DNA of 64,000 bases, from assembly GCA_016859345.1 (NCBI GenBank), contig JADGDC010000110.1:1-64000 (forward strand), given 5' to 3'. This DNA is from Istiophorus platypterus (taxonomy: Eukaryota; Chordata; Actinopteri; Istiophoriformes; Istiophoridae). The translations under genes and the position numbers were made by a program. The notes beneath the pieces are model-generated. The model did not search any database, had not been told where the DNA came from, and was given only the letters and a program-made list of their open reading frames with translations. Below are positions 1 through 10,457 of this stretch, one piece after another. Within the stretch, counting starts at the first letter, position 1; every line of letters begins with the position of its first letter.

Positions 1-310
1 CATAATTCCTGACTTTATTCAGGCACTGTCTTTTGATTGCAACCCTGTGGTTCTCTTTTCTACATTTTCTTAAGTTTAACACTGTATTGTGTGCATTACT
101 TTATGATACAACACTGAAAGAAATCCATCATGTCAGAGCTTCTGTTTATTGTTCACATTTAAAGAGTTGAATGAGTGAATACAGCGTTATACAGAAAGCC
201 CACTGGTCCATACAGAAAACAGACATATAACACATCTCCTCACACTATGTACAGGTGTGAGCCATGATAAAGCCTGGGCCACTGCACACTGGGCATAACA
301 CTCAGTCACT
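1..310 (+). mobile_element. L2-like LINE 3' remnant with extra 263-bp segment
   Basis: Bases 1-28 match the end of the L2-like fragment seen at about 9070, 32459, 46443, 55207 and 63768. In those five places the sequence runs directly from CACTG into GGGCATAAC. Here 263 further bases (29-291) lie between two CACTG copies, at 24-28 and 287-291. The extra part has no open reading frame I can assign. It may be the original LINE 3' flank, lost elsewhere. Confidence 0.55.
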
Positions 311-1500
311 CAAGGTTCAGAAACAAGTTAATGGAGTTTAGATGTTCAATACTGTGACAGACAACACGTGTATTAGTGTTACTAGATTCGTGTAGACCTG
401 AAACGGGGGTAGCTGGAGGAGGAGAACTGGGCTAATTCAGGATTGACTGAAGCTAATCTGAAGTCTGAATCTTAACATCTATTTCAGCCACAGATACTGT
501 CTCTTCATCTATCAATCATTTATGGCCATGACTGATACTGTTTTTCTAATTTTGGACTGTATTTACTGTTGGTTCGCTGCTCAAATGAATTTGATGTTGT
601 CTGAGAATAAAAATAGAAATGTGATCAGTAGTTTAGTGGAGAAACAGTGTCAGCGGCACTATGTTGGATCGGAGATTAAGTGGGTTTCAAGCAGGGATTG
701 TCACAGCTACAGAAAAATGACTACAGTGTTAGATGACCACAGACTTCTTCATCAACCAGCAGATTTTTTCTTATGGGGTAGACAAGCTCATCAACTGGTC
801 CGATTGATGAGCCCAGTGGTTTTAGGTGCAATGTCTGGATTTCATTCATCCTCTGAATAGGTTTTTAGATTTCATGTTAAGATTTTGCTTTAAGGTGACG
901 CTTTCATGCTGTCAAGTTTAATCGAAAAAAATGCAAAAATCTATGGGTTACAATCTGTATATACATTTCTAAATATTGCTTCCCTTTGACACAATTGTCT
1001 ATATAGTCTGCAGAAAAAGAGAGATGAATGTCAGTACTCAGCTTGAGTATGAAATACACAGTACGTTTTACCATAACAGAACAGATGACACTCTTCGCTT
1101 TCTTCTCTGAGACCACAAATTTCAATTTGGTTAAATATTCAAATTTTAGTTCAATCAAAACGCTATACCACAGTAAACAAGGATGAATGTGGATATTGAT
1201 TTGGAGACGGGGTGGGAATTTATTTGTGAGGATATATGTACAGGTCAGCGTGAAGGAAACACGAGAGACTGTTTGGATCAGGATGGTCCTGATGTTGAAT
1301 TTGAATAACGTCCTAAAAGGAAACTAGCCCTCGACATTATTTTGCAGAAAACTTCTCCATATACTTTATTTCCTGCAAAAACCATGAACATCAAACTCAG
1401 ATATTCGTTTTGGTGATAGTTAGCCATGCTTTAAATTCCTCTTATCTCTAAAAAGAAAAAGAACAAAAAAACAAAAAACAACAACAATGAAAAAAAACAA
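311..1500. other. Upstream region of C1, non-coding, conserved in the array
   Basis: About 1.2 kb upstream of the C1 promoter. The same block precedes every copy that keeps exon 1 (about 9100, 32490, 46470, 55235 and 63785 onward). An open frame at 522-860 is broken in the sister blocks at 9324 and 32713, so I treat it as non-coding. The end is A-rich (about 1449-1500, AAAAAC/AAC runs). Confidence 0.5.
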
Positions 1501-1516
1501 CTGAATAGAACATTGA

Positions 1517-1662
1517 ATTTGCATATAAACCTTCCGTGATTCTGAAATGACATCACAGTTCTAGACAGACTCTAGAAGGCCTTTGATATAAATTCCAGTA
1601 GAATCCAGAGCTAGTAAGGGACGCACTGACCCTGGTGACAGACACTACTCAGTTTTGGTTCG
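1517..1662 (+). promoter_or_regulatory. Putative promoter of C1
   Basis: The 146 bases before the start codon hold a perfect POU octamer ATTTGCAT (1517-1524), a TATA-like TATAAA directly after it (1524-1529), a CRE-like TGACATCA (1548-1555, one base from the palindromic TGACGTCA) and a second TATAAA (1587-1592) about 70 bases before ATG at 1663. The block is kept in all five exon-1-bearing copies. Promoter function is inferred from motifs and position only. Confidence 0.45.
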
Positions 1663-4600
1663 ATGATCGACCCGTCACTGTTTAGTAGTTATTTGACTCG
1701 GATGCTCATTGATGATCAGAAGATGTCAAACACCAACCTGCATAAGGAAATGAGGGACTTCAGTGCTTACGCTGATGTAAGTAACCAACTCACAAGCTCC
1801 TACTGTTCATAGGAAAAGGTTTTATTTCAGTGTCATGTGTATAAATATACCTAACCCTTATGGCCTCATATCATCTGGCAAGTTAATGGCAGAAACACAA
1901 AGTCCAGAAGCTCAGAATAGCCAATAGAATGATTTTTTCAGACTTTCAAGTCTAAAACAAGGTTTTTATACTCAGATAAAATAAGAAATTAGGAAATTAT
2001 AAAGCTTTGTATAGCACCATATTTTACAACCTGGTGTTTGCTTTTGTGCTTTATGTACACAAGATAGTTTTTATCATGTTTAAACCAGTAGACGTGTGTT
2101 CATATGCAAAGACGATGTCAGAACTGTAGTTTTCTGGGCCCCTACTGAATATGACTGGCGACCACATGTACAGCGACATGTCATCGTTCGGTCACTGGCT
2201 GTCGAGGGGGTGTCCAGTAAACCATATTGGCTTTAGAGACAAGTGGCGGACTTTCAGGGGAAGACCTGGTCTGATTAAGTCAGATGGCTACATCCCACTA
2301 TAGATGGAGCAGCTCTGCTTCCAGAAATCTGAGCTAGTTTATCTGAAAAACTAAAACCACGACAACTCAAGAGTTGAGAGCAGGAAGCAGAGTTGTAGTC
2401 TTACACACTACTGAAATACAACAAAATATGAGACTTAAATGTGGATTCTTTAACATTAGATCACTCCCATTTTGATGTATTTTTTCTTACCGAGACCTGG
2501 TTGTCTCATGATGAATCTGTTAGCTTAAACGAATCCACTCCCCCAGTCATATTAATACTCATATTCCCAGAGGCACTGGCCGAGGAGGTGGAGTTGCAGC
2601 CATTTTCAACTCAAGCCTGTTAATCAACCCTAAACCTAAAATCAGCCATGACTCTTTCACAGACAATGACCAGTAGTCTGGTCCGTATATTACTTTAGTA
2701 TACAGTGTACCATTCACACAGACATGTCGTGTGTAGTGTATATATGCATGTTAAAATATAGTAAAGTATGGCTAAGTAATACAGTTTATAATTTTTATGG
2801 AGTAGAATAACCCATAATTTACTGTGTCATTATAACCAACTGACTCGATCAACTTAACAATCAACAAATCATCTATTTTTCACAGACACCTAAAAGCCAC
2901 ACTATATCGAGTGGCTCCACTAACCAGTCCAGTATACTGGACGCAGAGAGAGCTGAAAGGGCTCAGAGCGCTGCGTTAATTCAACACGCAGAGAGGCTGT
3001 GCGCTTCACAGCAAGCGCGCAAAAGGGCCATTCTGGAGAGGCTGAATCTCTCCATGAAACGCTGCAACCTAACCTCACCTCAGCCCCCCAGCTTCTCCAA
3101 GACAGAGCCCTGAATCCTCTGTGAGACAACGGCGGATCAGGCCTGTCTTAAACGGACTTCCTTCGAAAGCCAGGAGGAGAACATCTGCAGCTGGATGTCC
3201 GGGTCCAACCAGATGTTGGATGAAGAGGACCGCTTTTTGAGAAGAAGCTGCATCTAGGTGGGCAAATGGCCATACTTGCCTGTAAGTTGGCTAAGGTGAC
3301 AGGCAAGGACACAAGCCCAAGCCCAAGCCCACCCTCCTCCAGAGGTACCCTCAGCAGCGTGGACACACACACTCCACGTGAGCTGAGGGCCATTCCGTTT
3401 TTAGGAAGCCCCGATGGGTCACGCTTCACCCCTACTCCTCCCCCTGAAACATCCACCCGGAGGAAATCTCAAATCCCGGTGAGAGTCCGTGGCCCTGCTC
3501 TGCCACCCTTCACCCCTGCTCCTCCGCCTAAAGAGGAAACCAGGAGAACATCTCGGGTCCTGAGGAAACGCAGTGAAGCAGGTAAGTTCATGCCGTTGCA
3601 TGAAGATGACTTCCTTTACTGGATTTCTACCAAGAAACGTTTGACATAGGGAAAAACTTGAAGATTTGATTAAAGGAAAAAGTTGGATATTTGAATAACA
3701 TTGATTTTTTTTTTCTGTAAATCTGAACAGACAATAAGATAGCTGATGGATGTGCAGTCCAGTCTGCTAAAATCAAGAGGGAGGCGTTTGTGGCAAGTCA
3801 GGAACACTTCCAGCTTGACCACCACCCATCTCCTCAACCTCCCAGAAGAACGACCCTTGTCATAAAACTCCCTCAACAGCTGCCCCGACCAACAGAAAGG
3901 GACCCCGACGTGGGACAAACCTCCGCCCTCCGAAGCCTGACAGCGGAGCGGGTAAGCGTGACCTTCAGCCTTCGGTCAACGCTTCAGCGGGCGTGTCCCT
4001 TTTCTTCGGGCAGCTCAACTCAGAAAACTGGTAAGTCACCCACACAACAGACAAATACAGACAGATTTAAACAGCATAACCAGCGAGGACACAGCCGTCG
4101 ATTCTTCCCCAAGCAGCGCTTAACACAATTCATCCTGCTTCTCATCAAACTATAGGAGAAGAAAATAGATGGACTACGGTCTATTCAAGCTCTGGCGAGA
4201 CAGGATCCAGAGCAACTGCAGACCAGACTGCATGAAGTCTGCCTGGTCGTCACGGAAGAGGTACGATAGACATATTTCTCTTTGTCTAAGTGTTTGTCTT
4301 TGCTTTGCGTGCAGTTTTCAGTTTTCTTTGTTTTACGTGTATCTAAACTGTGAATAGAGAAATATTGAACCATGTTCTCATTTACCGTCTAGGTGAAAAA
4401 CCTGCGTTCCGCTGTGGCCTGCGCTGCAATGGAAACCATAGCAGCGCTCCATGTGCACCTTGGGAAGGCCATGGACCCTGAGGCAGAGACGACCGGCCGC
4501 GCCCTGCTGCTGAAGTTGGCGCAGACGACCAGCTCCTTCATTCACGAGCAGGTCGATCTTGCCCTGGATGCGCTGGTGGAGAACTGCAGCCCCGGGAGGG

Positions 4601-5172
4601 TTGTGAGCGTTCTGCTCAACACCGGATTGAGGTATGAGGAGGGAATCTGATCAGAATTTCAAAGAAAGTGGAGTAGCAGCAGCTTTTAAAGGACATTATA
4701 TAAAAACATAGTGGCAGCATTTGTCTGACTCTTAGATTCCCCTGTCTTTTCTCTTCTTTAGCCACCGTTGTGCTGCAGTGAGGGGGAGCACAGCCAAGCA
4801 CCTCCACCAGCTGGCAGACATCATTGGAGATGAGCGAATCTTCAGCACAGGGAAGATCTTTGCGGAGCGTTTCCTTACTGCTGTCAGTAAGATGTCGCTG
4901 GATGCCGCACCAGAAGTCAGGTTGGTAACCAAGTCCTGCATGATCCTATCCTGTGAAAAATGCTGTGCATAGTCAGAATCTCATAACCTTGTACGTATTG
5001 TGCTTAAAGAATAAGTAGCTAAATGAGAAATGTATTTCTTCACAGGCACCACGGACAAAAGATGCTCCAGGGCCTCGCCCGCCAGAAGGAGTTCACTGTC
5101 CTGTCAAACACCCTTATCCCAGTGAAAGACAGGCGTCCGCTGGAAAAGATTTTGAGGAACCTAATGTACTAG
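1663..5172 (+). pseudogene. C1: TOG-domain gene, TOGARAM/FAM179-like, frameshifted, fused to C2
   Basis: Seven exons: 1663-1776, 2886-3581, 3731-4030, 4156-4260, 4393-4631, 4762-4920, 5046-5172. Exon 1 starts MIDPSLFSSYLTRM. Exon 2-3 sequence is Ser/Pro/Arg-rich with an SQIP motif (3467-3478) in a basic stretch. Exons 4-7 give one TOG HEAT-repeat domain (LRSIQALARQDPEQLQ, then VKNLRSAVACAAMETIAA), a fold that binds tubulin in TOGARAM proteins. Breaks against the array consensus: one extra C and two extra bases in early exon 2, one lost T near 3235, one lost C in exon 3, one lost G at the exon 4 border. Exons 1, 5, 6 and 7 are open. The last codons read NLMY-stop rather than NLMH-stop, a mark shared only with C4 and C10. 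There is no 3' UTR: 14 bases after the stop the sequence enters exon 2 of C2. Family assignment is by recognition of the TOG pattern. Confidence 0.7.
2094..2680 (+). mobile_element. L2-like LINE fragment in intron 1 of C1 (ORF1 end to endonuclease)
   Basis: Broken frames match the end of L2-like ORF1 (YAKTMSESVVFSGPLLN type, LSRGCPVNHIGF) and the start of the endonuclease ORF (FNIRSLPF, then FFLTETWLSHDESV). About 40 bases are missing between RSLPF and FFLTETWL compared with the copy at 62150. The intronic form has GGATTC in the FNIRSL region. The bases before it (1777-2093) show nothing I can assign. Confidence 0.7.
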
Positions 5173-5200
5173 AGTGATTTTCTTAGAGACAACGGCGGAT
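5173..5200 (+). other. Fusion junction C1/C2 (exon 7 flank to mid exon 2)
   Basis: The normal 3' flank of the gene (GATTTTCTTAGAG followed by TGTTCC in complete copies) switches here to ACAACGGCGGATC from inside exon 2 (normally TGTGAGACAACGG). The shared GAG at 5186-5188 is the likely microhomology. It removes the whole 3' UTR, the spacer, the promoter, exon 1 and the first third of exon 2. Confidence 0.8.
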
Positions 5201-7225
5201 CAGGCCTGTCTTATACGGACTTCCTTCAAGCCAGGAGGAGAACATCTGCAGCTGGATGTCCGGGTCCAACCAGATGTTGGATGAAGAGGACCGCTTTTTT
5301 GAGAAGAAGCTGCATCTAGGTGGGCAAATGGCCATACTTGCATGTAAGTTGGCTAAGGTGATCGGCAAGGACACAAGCCCAAGCCCAAGCCCACCCTCCT
5401 CCAGAGGTACCCTCAGCAGCGTGGACACACACACTCCACGTGAGCTGAGGGCCATTCCGTTTTTAGGAAGCCCCGATGGGTCACGCTTCACCCATACTCC
5501 TCCCCCTGAAACATCCACCGGAGGAAATCTCAAATCCGGTGAGAGTCCGTGGCCCTGCTCTGCCACCCTTCACCCCTGCTCCTCCGCCTAAAGAGGAAAC
5601 CAGGAGAACATCTCGGGTCCTGAGGAAACGCAGTGAAGCAGGTAAGTTCAGGCCGTTGCATGAAGATGACTTCCTTTACTGGATTTCTACCAGGAAACGT
5701 TTGACATAGGGAAAAACTTGAAGATTTGATTAAAGGAAAAAGTTGGATATTTGAATAACGTTGATTTTTTTTTTTCTGTAAATCTGAACAGACAATAAGA
5801 TAGCTGATGGATGCACAGTCCAGTCTGCTAAAATCAAGAGGGAGGCGTTTGTGGCAAGTCAGAAACACTTCCAGCTTGACCACCACCCATCTCCTCAACC
5901 TCCCAGAAGAACGACCCTTGTCGTAAAACCTCCCTCAACAGCTGCCCCGACTGACAGAAAGGGACCCTGACGGGACAAACCTCCGCCCGAAGCCTGACAG
6001 CGGAGCCGGAGTAAGCGTGACCTTCAGCCTTGGTCAACGCTTCAGCGGCGTGTCCTTTTCTTCGGGCAGCTCAACTCAGAAAACTGGTAAGTCACCCACA
6101 CAACAGACAAATACAGACAGATTTAAACAGCATAACCAGCGAGGACACAGCCACGATTCTTCCCCACGAAGCAGCGCTTAACACAATTCATTCTGTTTTC
6201 TAATCAAACTATAGGGAGAAGAAGAAAATAGATGGACTAGGGTCTATTGAAGCTCTGGCGAGACTGGATCCAGAGCAACTGCAGACCAGACTGCATGAAG
6301 TCTGCCTGGTCGTCACGGAAGAGGCAATATAGACATATTTCTCTTTGTCTAAGTGTTTGTCTTTGCTTTAGGTGCAGTTTTCAGTTTTGTTTTACGTGTA
6401 TCCAAACTGTGAATGGAGAAATATTGAACCATGTTCTCATTTACCGTCTAGGTGAAAAACCTGGCGCCTGGTCAGCCTGCTGCAATGGAAACCATAGCAG
6501 CGCTCCATGTGCACCTTGGGAAGGCCATGGACCCTGAGGCAGAGACGACCGGCCGCCCCTGCTGCTGAAGTTGGGCGAGACGACCAGCTCCTTCATTCAC
6601 GAGCAGGTCGATCTTGCCCTGGATGCGCCAGGAGAACTGCAGCCCCGGGAGGGTTGTGAGCGTTCTGCTCAACACCGGATTGAGGTATGAGGAGGGAATC
6701 TGATTAGAATTTCAAAGAAAGTGGAGTAGCAGCAGCTTTTAAAGTACATTTTATAAAAACATAGTGGCAGCATTTGTCTGACTCCTAGCTTTCCCTGTCT
6801 TTTCTCTTCTTTAGCCACCGTTGTGCTGCAGTGAGGGGGAGCACAGCCAAGCACCTCCACCAGCTGGCAGACATCATTGGAGACGAGCGAATCTTCAGCA
6901 CAGGGAAGATCTTTGCGGAGCGTTTCCTTACTGCTGTCAGTAAGATGTTGCTGGATGCCGCATCAGAAGTAAGGTTGGTAACCAAGTCCTGCATGATCGT
7001 ATCCTGTGAAAAATGCTGTGCGTAGTCAGAATCTCATAACCTTCTACGTATTGTGCTTAAAGAATAAGTAGCTAAATGAGAAATGTACTTCTTCACAGGC
7101 ACCACGGACAAAAGATGCTCCAGGGCCTCGCCCAGCAGAAGGAGTTCACAGTCCTGTCAAACACCCTTATCCCAGTGAAAGACAGGCGTCCGCTGGAAAA
7201 GATTTTGAGGAACTTAATGCACTAG
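5186..7225 (+). pseudogene. C2: 5'-truncated TOG-domain gene copy
   Basis: Exons: partial exon 2 5186-5641, then 5792-6086, 6215-6323, 6452-6684, 6815-6973, 7099-7225. It has no promoter or exon 1. Exon 2 lost one C twice (CACCGG and ATCCGG instead of CACCCGG and ATCCCGG). Exon 3 is 295 instead of 301 bases. Exon 4 has an extra GAA, and its donor reads GCAATA instead of GTACGA. Exon 5 is 233 instead of 239 bases and altered at its start. Exons 6 and 7 are full length and open. It ends NLMH-stop. A polyadenylation signal lies at 7604-7609. It could only be expressed by read-through from C1. Confidence 0.7.
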
Positions 7226-7374
7226 AGGGATTTTCTTGGAGTGTTCCTGTTTCCTCCAATTGTCCAGTGAAATGTGGCGGAGGTTACCTAGAGCCTCTAA
7301 ATTGTAATTATATTTATGTATGTACGTTTGTAAACGGCTGTGATTGACTGTAAACCAATGTCTGCCTTGTAAAT

Positions 7375-7418
7375 GACTGGCGATCTGTCCAGGGTGTATA
7401 CTGGACATGTCGCCAGTC
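7375..7418 (+). other. Nested hairpin in the 3' UTR
   Basis: GACTGGCGA (7375-7383) pairs perfectly with TCGCCAGTC (7410-7418). Inside it, TGTCCAG (7386-7392) pairs with CTGGACA (7401-7407) around an 8-base loop. The same element recurs in the 3' flank of every complete copy (about 14108, 20969, 25923, 30757, 37472, 42428, 53509, 60223), sometimes with one arm mutated. An RNA or DNA role is unknown. Confidence 0.6.
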
Positions 7419-7603
7419 TATTACATCGTATCTCATGGCCCTTGCAGTCACCAGCTGTCAACCCAATTTCTGTGTACACTTTCTCCTTTAAATATAATAA
7501 CAATAATCGAAACACTGTCTGTGTACGCTGTTCTTAATATTCACATCATTGTGTTCTGTTGCATCTCGGCCTTTACCAAAGTGCCATTTAACGGCAGTTT
7601 TGC

Positions 7604-7609
7604 AATAAA
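7604..7609 (+). promoter_or_regulatory. Polyadenylation signal of C2
   Basis: AATAAA about 380 bases after the stop codon. The context TTTTGCAATAAAACTTTG is conserved in all complete copies. Confidence 0.6.
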
Positions 7610-7883
7610 ACTTTGCAACTCAATCAACTGTGTCAGCAGTCCGTCCAGTCAACATCATGACTACAGGATTTTCTGACTGCTTTAGCCAGTGGCTGATAAC
7701 AGGTTCTAACTCTAAAAGAGGGACTTAAGCCTTATTTCAGTGTAGGAGAAACATAATAAACAACAAGATCAACTACAAAGGTTCTAAAGGCTCTTCTCTT
7801 TCCAAAAATGTCAGGAATTTCACATATTAAAGAGGAAAAGATTTAATGTAGCATGAGGAGACAAGCCAGTGTCTTATTGTGCG

Positions 7884-7958
7884 GTCCCAAGCCCGGATAA
7901 ATACAGAGGGTTGTGTCAGGAAGGGCATCCGACGTAAATCTTTTGCCAAATCAAACAT
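7884..7958 (+). mobile_element. RTE-like LINE 5' tip fragment
   Basis: GTCCCAAGCCCGGATAAATA through CAAATCAAACAT matches the first 75 bases of the longer RTE-like pieces at 21482 and 37986, then breaks off at CAT and continues as L2-like sequence. The same truncated tip occurs at 14620, 26445, 31273, 42944, 54019 and 60737. Confidence 0.6.
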
Positions 7959-9095
7959 AATGTCTATCTGATATGGCTGTTGCTAAATTTAATGAAGTGA
8001 TTCCATCACTGCTAAATTCAATGCCAGATCAAAACATAACAGAGAACTCGTATGCTAACTTTAGCCTGTCCCAAATTGATCAGCTTGTTGATAGCGCTTC
8101 AGGCTCAATTAGAACAACACTTGACTCTATTGCCCCTCTAAAATAAACAAAATTTTAAAAAAAAGGAGGTTAGGTCCATGTTTTAACTCCCAAACCTGTA
8201 CATTGAAACAAACAATATGAAAACTTGAAAGAATCTACTAAACTGGAACAGTCCCGCCAGCCTGGCATGACAGTGTTAAAACTTACAAGACGGCCCTCAG
8301 CATTGCAGGAGCAGCCTATCACAGCCGTAAACCCGATAAATACTTAGACATTTTTCTCCTGTCAAGCTTCGCCAACTAATTTCAATGATCTCTTCATCAA
8401 AACCATCAGCCTCTCTCTTAGACCCCGTCCCAACCAGGCTGCTTAAGGAAGTTTTACTTATTTAGCACTTCTCTATCAGACATAATAAATCTGTGCTTAT
8501 ATGTCTGTGCTTGGCCTGCAACACCTCAGAAACACATCATCTAATGACATATTTACTCTAGATGGCATTGCTCTGGCCTCTGGCACCAATGCTAGGAATC
8601 TTGGAGTTGTCTTCGTTTGGGACGTGCCCTTCAACTCCCACATAAAACAAACTTCAAGGACTGCCTCTTTTCACCCATGAAAAATCGCAAAAATCAGGCA
8701 CATCCTTTCTCAAAATGACGCAGAAAAACTATTACATGCTTTTGTTTTACTTCTAGGCTTGATTATGGCAACTCTCTATTATCAGGCTTTCCCAATAAAC
8801 CATTGTATGGTCTCTAGCTGATTCAGGATGTTGCTGCAAGAGTATTGACAAGAAGCAGAAAAAGAAATCATATCTCTCCTGTGTTAGCTTCTCTGCATTG
8901 GCTCCCTGTGAAATCCAAAATGCAATTTAAAATTGTTTGTGTCTCCACATTGTTTTCTTGCTGTAGAGTATATGCACTTGAAACAGTTGGGAGTCCTTTT
9001 GTTTGTAATACTTTCACCACGTTCTCTGTATTCATAGCTCAAATTACTGTACTTTCAGTTTTTTCTCCGTAATTCCTGACTTTATTCAGGCACTG
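7959..9095 (+). mobile_element. L2-like LINE, reverse transcriptase half (spacer B)
   Basis: Degraded frames match the L2-like ORF2 from before the RT palm (SSKPSASLLDPVPTRLLKEV type) to its C-terminal end (ISPVLASLHWLPVKSKMQFK). Many stops and internal deletions. The 5' half of the LINE (5' UTR, ORF1, endonuclease) is absent. Bases near the start are of the short-fragment type (GCTAAATTTAA) and soon change to the full-length type (CCAGATC), so this is a recombinant. Confidence 0.7.
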
Positions 9096-10309
9096 GGCAT
9101 AACACTCAGTCACTCAAGCTTCAGATCAAGTTGATGGAGTCTAGATGTTCAATACTGTGACAGACAACACGTGTATTAGTGTTACTAGATCTGTGTAGAC
9201 CTGAAACGGGGGTAGCTGGAGGAGAACTGGGCTAATTCAGGATTGTCTGAAGCTAATCTGAAGTCTGAATCTTAACATCTATTTCAGCCACAGATACTGT
9301 CTCTTCATCTATCAATCATTTATGGCCATGACTGATACTGTTTTTCTAATTTTGGACTGTATTTACTGTTGGTTTGCTGCTCATATGAAGTGGATGTTGG
9401 CTAAGAATAAAAATAGAAATGTGATCAGTAGTTTAGTGGAGAAACTGTCAATGGCACCATGTTGGTTCTGAGATTAAGTGGGTTTCAAGCAGGGATTGTC
9501 ACAGCTGCAGAAAAATGACTACAGCGTTAGATGACCACAGACTTCTTCATCAACCAGCAGATTTTTTTCTTATGAGGTAGACAAAGCTCATCAACTGGTC
9601 CGATTGATGAGCCCAGTGGTTTTTAGGTGCAATGTCTGGATTTCATTCAACCTCTGAATAGGTTTTCAATTTCATGCAAAGATTTTGCTTTAAGGTGACA
9701 TTTTCATGCTGTCAAGTTTAATCGAAAAAATGCAAAAATCTATTGGTTACAATTTGCATATACATTTCTAAATATTGCTTCCCTTTGACACAATTGTCTA
9801 TATAGTCTGCAGAAAAAGAGAGATGAATGTCAGTACTCAGCTTGAGTATGAAATACACAGTACGTTTTACCATAACAGAACAGATGACACTCTTCGGTTT
9901 CTTCTCTGAGACCACAAATTTCAATTTGGTCAAATATTCAAATTTTAGTTCAATCAAAACATTAAACCACAGTAAACACGGATGAATGTGCATAATAATT
10001 TGGAGAGAGGGTGGGAATTTATTTGTGAGGATATATGTAGAGGTCAGCGTGAAGGAAACAAAAGAGACTGTTTGGATCAGGATGGTCCTGATGTTGAATT
10101 TGAATAACGTCCTAAAAGAAAACTAGCCCTCGACATTATTTTGCAGAAAACTTCTCCATATACTTTATTTCCTGCAAAAACCATGAACATCAAACTCAGA
10201 TATTCCTTTCGGTGCTAGTTAACCATGCTTTAAATTCCTCTTATCTCTAAAAAGAAAACAAAAAAACAAAAAACAACAACAATGAAAAAAAACAACTGAA
10301 TAGAACATT
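9096..10309. other. Upstream region of C3
   Basis: Second copy of the 1.2-kb block seen at 311-1500. It begins directly at GGGCATAAC without the 263-bp segment. I see no gene in it. The A-rich tract is at about 10250-10305. Confidence 0.5.
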
Positions 10310-10457
10310 GAATTTGCATATAAACCTTCCGTGATTCTGAAATGACATCACAGTTCTAGACAGACTCTAGAAGGCCTTTGATATAAATTCCAGTAGAATC
10401 CAGAGCTAGTAAGGGACGCACTGACCCTGGTGACAGACACTACTCAGTTTTGGTTCG
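10310..10457 (+). promoter_or_regulatory. Putative promoter of C3
   Basis: Same motif order as at C1: octamer and adjacent TATAAA at about 10312-10325, TGACATCA at about 10342-10350, and TATAAA at 10382-10387, with the start codon at 10458. Confidence 0.45.

Noticed and set aside
522..860. Plus-strand frame of 112 codons in the upstream block
   Set aside because: The matching frames at 9324, 32713 and 55461 are broken, and the one at 46695 ends differently. No domain or splice structure was seen.
904..1158. Minus-strand frame repeated at 9718 and 55856
   Set aside because: AT-rich, composition-driven, with no recognisable motif. It is disrupted at 33100-33350 and 47100-47360.
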